DNA from: an uncultured Chlamydiae bacterium
GTDB lineage: Bacteria; Chlamydiota; Chlamydiia; Chlamydiales; Rhabdochlamydiaceae
NCBI GenBank assembly: GCA_903867585.1
Contig: CAIPRZ010000056.1
Coordinates: 1-16,430, forward strand
Reading direction: 5' to 3'
Length of the DNA stretch: 16,430 nucleotides
The stretch's first letter is position 1, and the number at the start of each line of letters is the position of its first letter. Positions 14,981 through 16,430 of the stretch are shown in pieces. A program made the translations under genes and the position numbers. The notes beneath the pieces are model-generated. The model made no database searches. It worked only from the letters and a program-made list of their open reading frames with translations, and was not told the origin of the DNA.

Positions 14981-15636
14981 TGGCATTTCTCAATCATCGT
15001 TATAATTTTTTGAACCACATCATCCGCATTTAAATGGCTTGTATCAATCAAATGAGCATCTTCAGCACATCTTAAGGGGGCCACTTTTCTTCCTTCATCT
15101 CTTTCATCACGCTGCTTTATGGCTTCTAGAACCTCATGAAGACTTGTATTAATTCCTTTATTTCTCATCTCTTCAAATCGTCTTTGAGCTCTTACTTCAT
15201 TTGAAGCTTTTAAGAAAAATTTAAATTCAGCATTTGGAAATATCACAGTACCTAGATCTCTTCCCTCAAAAACCGCATCTTGATTTAAAGCAAAATCTTT
15301 TTGTACCTGGTGTAGGGCATCTCTAACATTAGGATATTGAGATACAATAGAAGAAATTTCGGTCACTTCAGGGGTTCTTAATGTAGAGGTGATATCTTCA
15401 TTATTAACATAATAAACTTTATTGATACCAGCCCCTTCAAAGACAAAATTAAAATTCATGATCGCTTTAACAACGCTAATAGAATCTAAAGGATTTATGT
15501 TTTCTGATAGGATATGAAAAGCAAATGCTCGGTACATAGCACCCGTGTCAAAATAGGCAATATTGAGCTTTTCTGCGACTTTTTTTGCCACAGTACTTTT
15601 ACCCGTACCTGCTGCTCCGTCAATTGTAATAATCAT
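14977..15636 (-). CDS. cmk: Cytidylate kinase
   Basis: Cmk phosphorylates CMP and dCMP to the diphosphates in the cytoplasm, recycling the CMP released by phospholipid synthesis. The 219 residues match the bacterial family. The P-loop GAAGTGKST spans 7-15, DTGAMYRA (30-37) binds the nucleobase region, GRDLGT (125-130) is the family signature, and RAQRRFEEM with a later QRDERDEGR supplies the lid arginines. The start ATG (15636-15634) overlaps the cdsA stop as TAATG, and the stop overlaps the plsC start as ATGA, so the three genes are translationally coupled. No truncation or unusual residue was seen. Order and neighbours match CT452. Confidence 0.96.
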   Translation of the reverse strand: MIITIDGAAGTGKSTVAKKVAEKLNIAYFDTGAMYRAFAFHILSENINPLDSISVVKAIMNFNFVFEGAGINKVYYVNNEDITSTLRTPEVTEISSIVSQYPNVRDALHQVQKDFALNQDAVFEGRDLGTVIFPNAEFKFFLKASNEVRAQRRFEEMRNKGINTSLHEVLEAIKQRDERDEGRKVAPLRCAEDAHLIDTSHLNADDVVQKIITMIEKCQ

Positions 15637-16430
15637 TAACCCACTATCTTAATGTAGAAATAAACAATCGGTGTTGAAAAAAGCAAAGAGTCTAATAAAT
15701 CTAAAATACCGCCAACTCCAGGCAATTTATTACTGTCTTTAACGGTGGCATCTCTTTTAAGTAAAGATTCTGCTAAATCACCCAAGAGGGAAGCTGATGC
15801 AATTAATACCCCTAATGCCAACGCATGAGATACAGGAAGATTAAAAACAGAATTTGGCATCAAATGGTGAATGATGGTGGAAAAACTACAGCTTGTGGCC
15901 ACCGAAGCGATAAAGCCTGCAACTGACCCTTCAATGGTTTTCTTAGGGCTTAATGATTGTGCCAGAGGCTGAGATCCAAATAATCGACCGATAAAATATC
16001 CAGCAACATCAGTCATTTTTGTCACAATTACTAAATATAAAAACCAAATCCTTCCATCAATTAATGGAGATGCTGAAGACAAAATGATAGCAAGCATCAT
16101 CGATAGAGGGACAACAAGATAAATTAAACCAAAAAATTCAGTAGCAATATCTGCTAAGGCCCCTTGGATTTTTTTGAACCTTTGAATTAAGAGCGCATAA
16201 AAACCAAATACTGCAAGCAGATAGGCATAAAGTGGATCGAGGTAGGTGTATATAAAAATATAGGCAATAGCTAAAAATATAACTAAAGAGGTTTTAGGTT
16301 TTAATTTTTTAGCTTTTGCTAATTGAAAATATTCCCATATCCCTATCCCTGCAAGAGCTGCTGTGGCTGATGTTATGGCTAAACCAACCCAGAAATTTTG
16401 ACTATAAATCACTAAAAAACTTGTGATAAA
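15636..16430 (-). CDS. cdsA: Phosphatidate cytidylyltransferase (CDP-diacylglycerol synthase), 5' end outside window
   Basis: This integral membrane enzyme makes CDP-diacylglycerol from phosphatidic acid and CTP, the entry to phosphatidylglycerol and phosphatidylethanolamine. 264 codons are open from the window edge to the TAA at 15638-15636. A GTG at 16412 could start a 258-residue protein, but the frame continues upstream as FITSFLV, fits a first membrane helix, and family members are about 270-305 residues, so the true start is probably outside. Several membrane helices are visible. The C-terminal signature is recognisable as SPKKTIEGSVAGF and LLKRDATVKDSNKLPG, followed by VGGILDLLDS (15716-15687). 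In the standard signature this reads HGGxxDRxDS, so H is V and R is L here, while both aspartates remain. Overlap with cmk indicates one operon. Confidence 0.92.
   Translation of the reverse strand, partial: FITSFLVIYSQNFWVGLAITSATAALAGIGIWEYFQLAKAKKLKPKTSLVIFLAIAYIFIYTYLDPLYAYLLAVFGFYALLIQRFKKIQGALADIATEFFGLIYLVVPLSMMLAIILSSASPLIDGRIWFLYLVIVTKMTDVAGYFIGRLFGSQPLAQSLSPKKTIEGSVAGFIASVATSCSFSTIIHHLMPNSVFNLPVSHALALGVLIASASLLGDLAESLLKRDATVKDSNKLPGVGGILDLLDSLLFSTPIVYFYIKIVG

Noticed and set aside
16410..16412. GTG as the true cdsA start
   Set aside because: The frame stays open to the window edge, the upstream codons are hydrophobic and fit a membrane helix, and 258 residues is short for the family.
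1..16430. CRISPR array or toxin-antitoxin pair
   Set aside because: No regularly spaced repeats and no paired small ORFs with such features were found on either strand.

Overview
The window is AT-rich and comes from a member of the phylum Chlamydiota, most likely an 'environmental' lineage (Parachlamydiaceae/Rhabdochlamydiaceae-like) rather than Chlamydiaceae. The case rests on gene order. Reading dacF, a small unknown gene, rsbW, a small lipoprotein, a TPR protein, dnaE, uhpC, hisS, mip and trxA follows the Chlamydia trachomatis block CT551 to CT539. The cdsA-cmk-plsC string follows CT451-CT453. The hexose-phosphate antiporter UhpC next to dnaE is itself a marker of intracellular chlamydiae. 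I recall this synteny from knowledge of the genome and have not computed it.

Layout. 1-867 (-) holds the N-terminal part of a D-Ala-D-Ala carboxypeptidase, cut by the window edge. 868-1245 is a divergent intergenic region with a structured leader. 1246-1683 (+) is a conserved-looking unknown protein whose stop overlaps that of rsbW. 1680-7380 (-) is a compact run transcribed as dnaE, BamD-like TPR protein, LptE-like lipoprotein, rsbW. 7457-8800 (-) is uhpC. A 189-base divergent promoter region follows, then hisS, mip and a 713-residue symporter/solute-binding fusion (8990-13235, +). 13316-13828 (+) is a cytidylyltransferase carrying an apparent signal peptide. A terminator hairpin separates it from convergent trxA (-). 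14333-16430 (-) is the overlapping operon cdsA-cmk-plsC, with the 5' end of cdsA outside the window.

How the genes work together. dnaE, hisS, cmk and trxA are housekeeping. cdsA, cmk and plsC form a phospholipid unit: PlsC makes phosphatidic acid, Cmk feeds the CTP pool, and CdsA makes CDP-diacylglycerol. DacF, the BamD-like and LptE-like proteins and Mip act on the envelope. UhpC takes up host hexose phosphate. RsbW belongs to a partner-switching stress or regulatory pathway.

The unusual part is 11094-13828, between mip and trxA, where C. trachomatis carries spoU. It holds two accessory genes: an SDF-type transporter fused to a periplasmic amino-acid-binding domain that has lost the family's known sodium and substrate ligands, and an apparently exported, eukaryote-like CTP-dependent cytidylyltransferase. 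Several start sites are also unusual. A 12-bp perfect inverted repeat holds the lipoprotein start codon in its loop, the dnaE Shine-Dalgarno sits in a hairpin stem ahead of a TTG start, and an 8-codon arginine-rich leader ORF runs into a hairpin before the 145-residue unknown gene.
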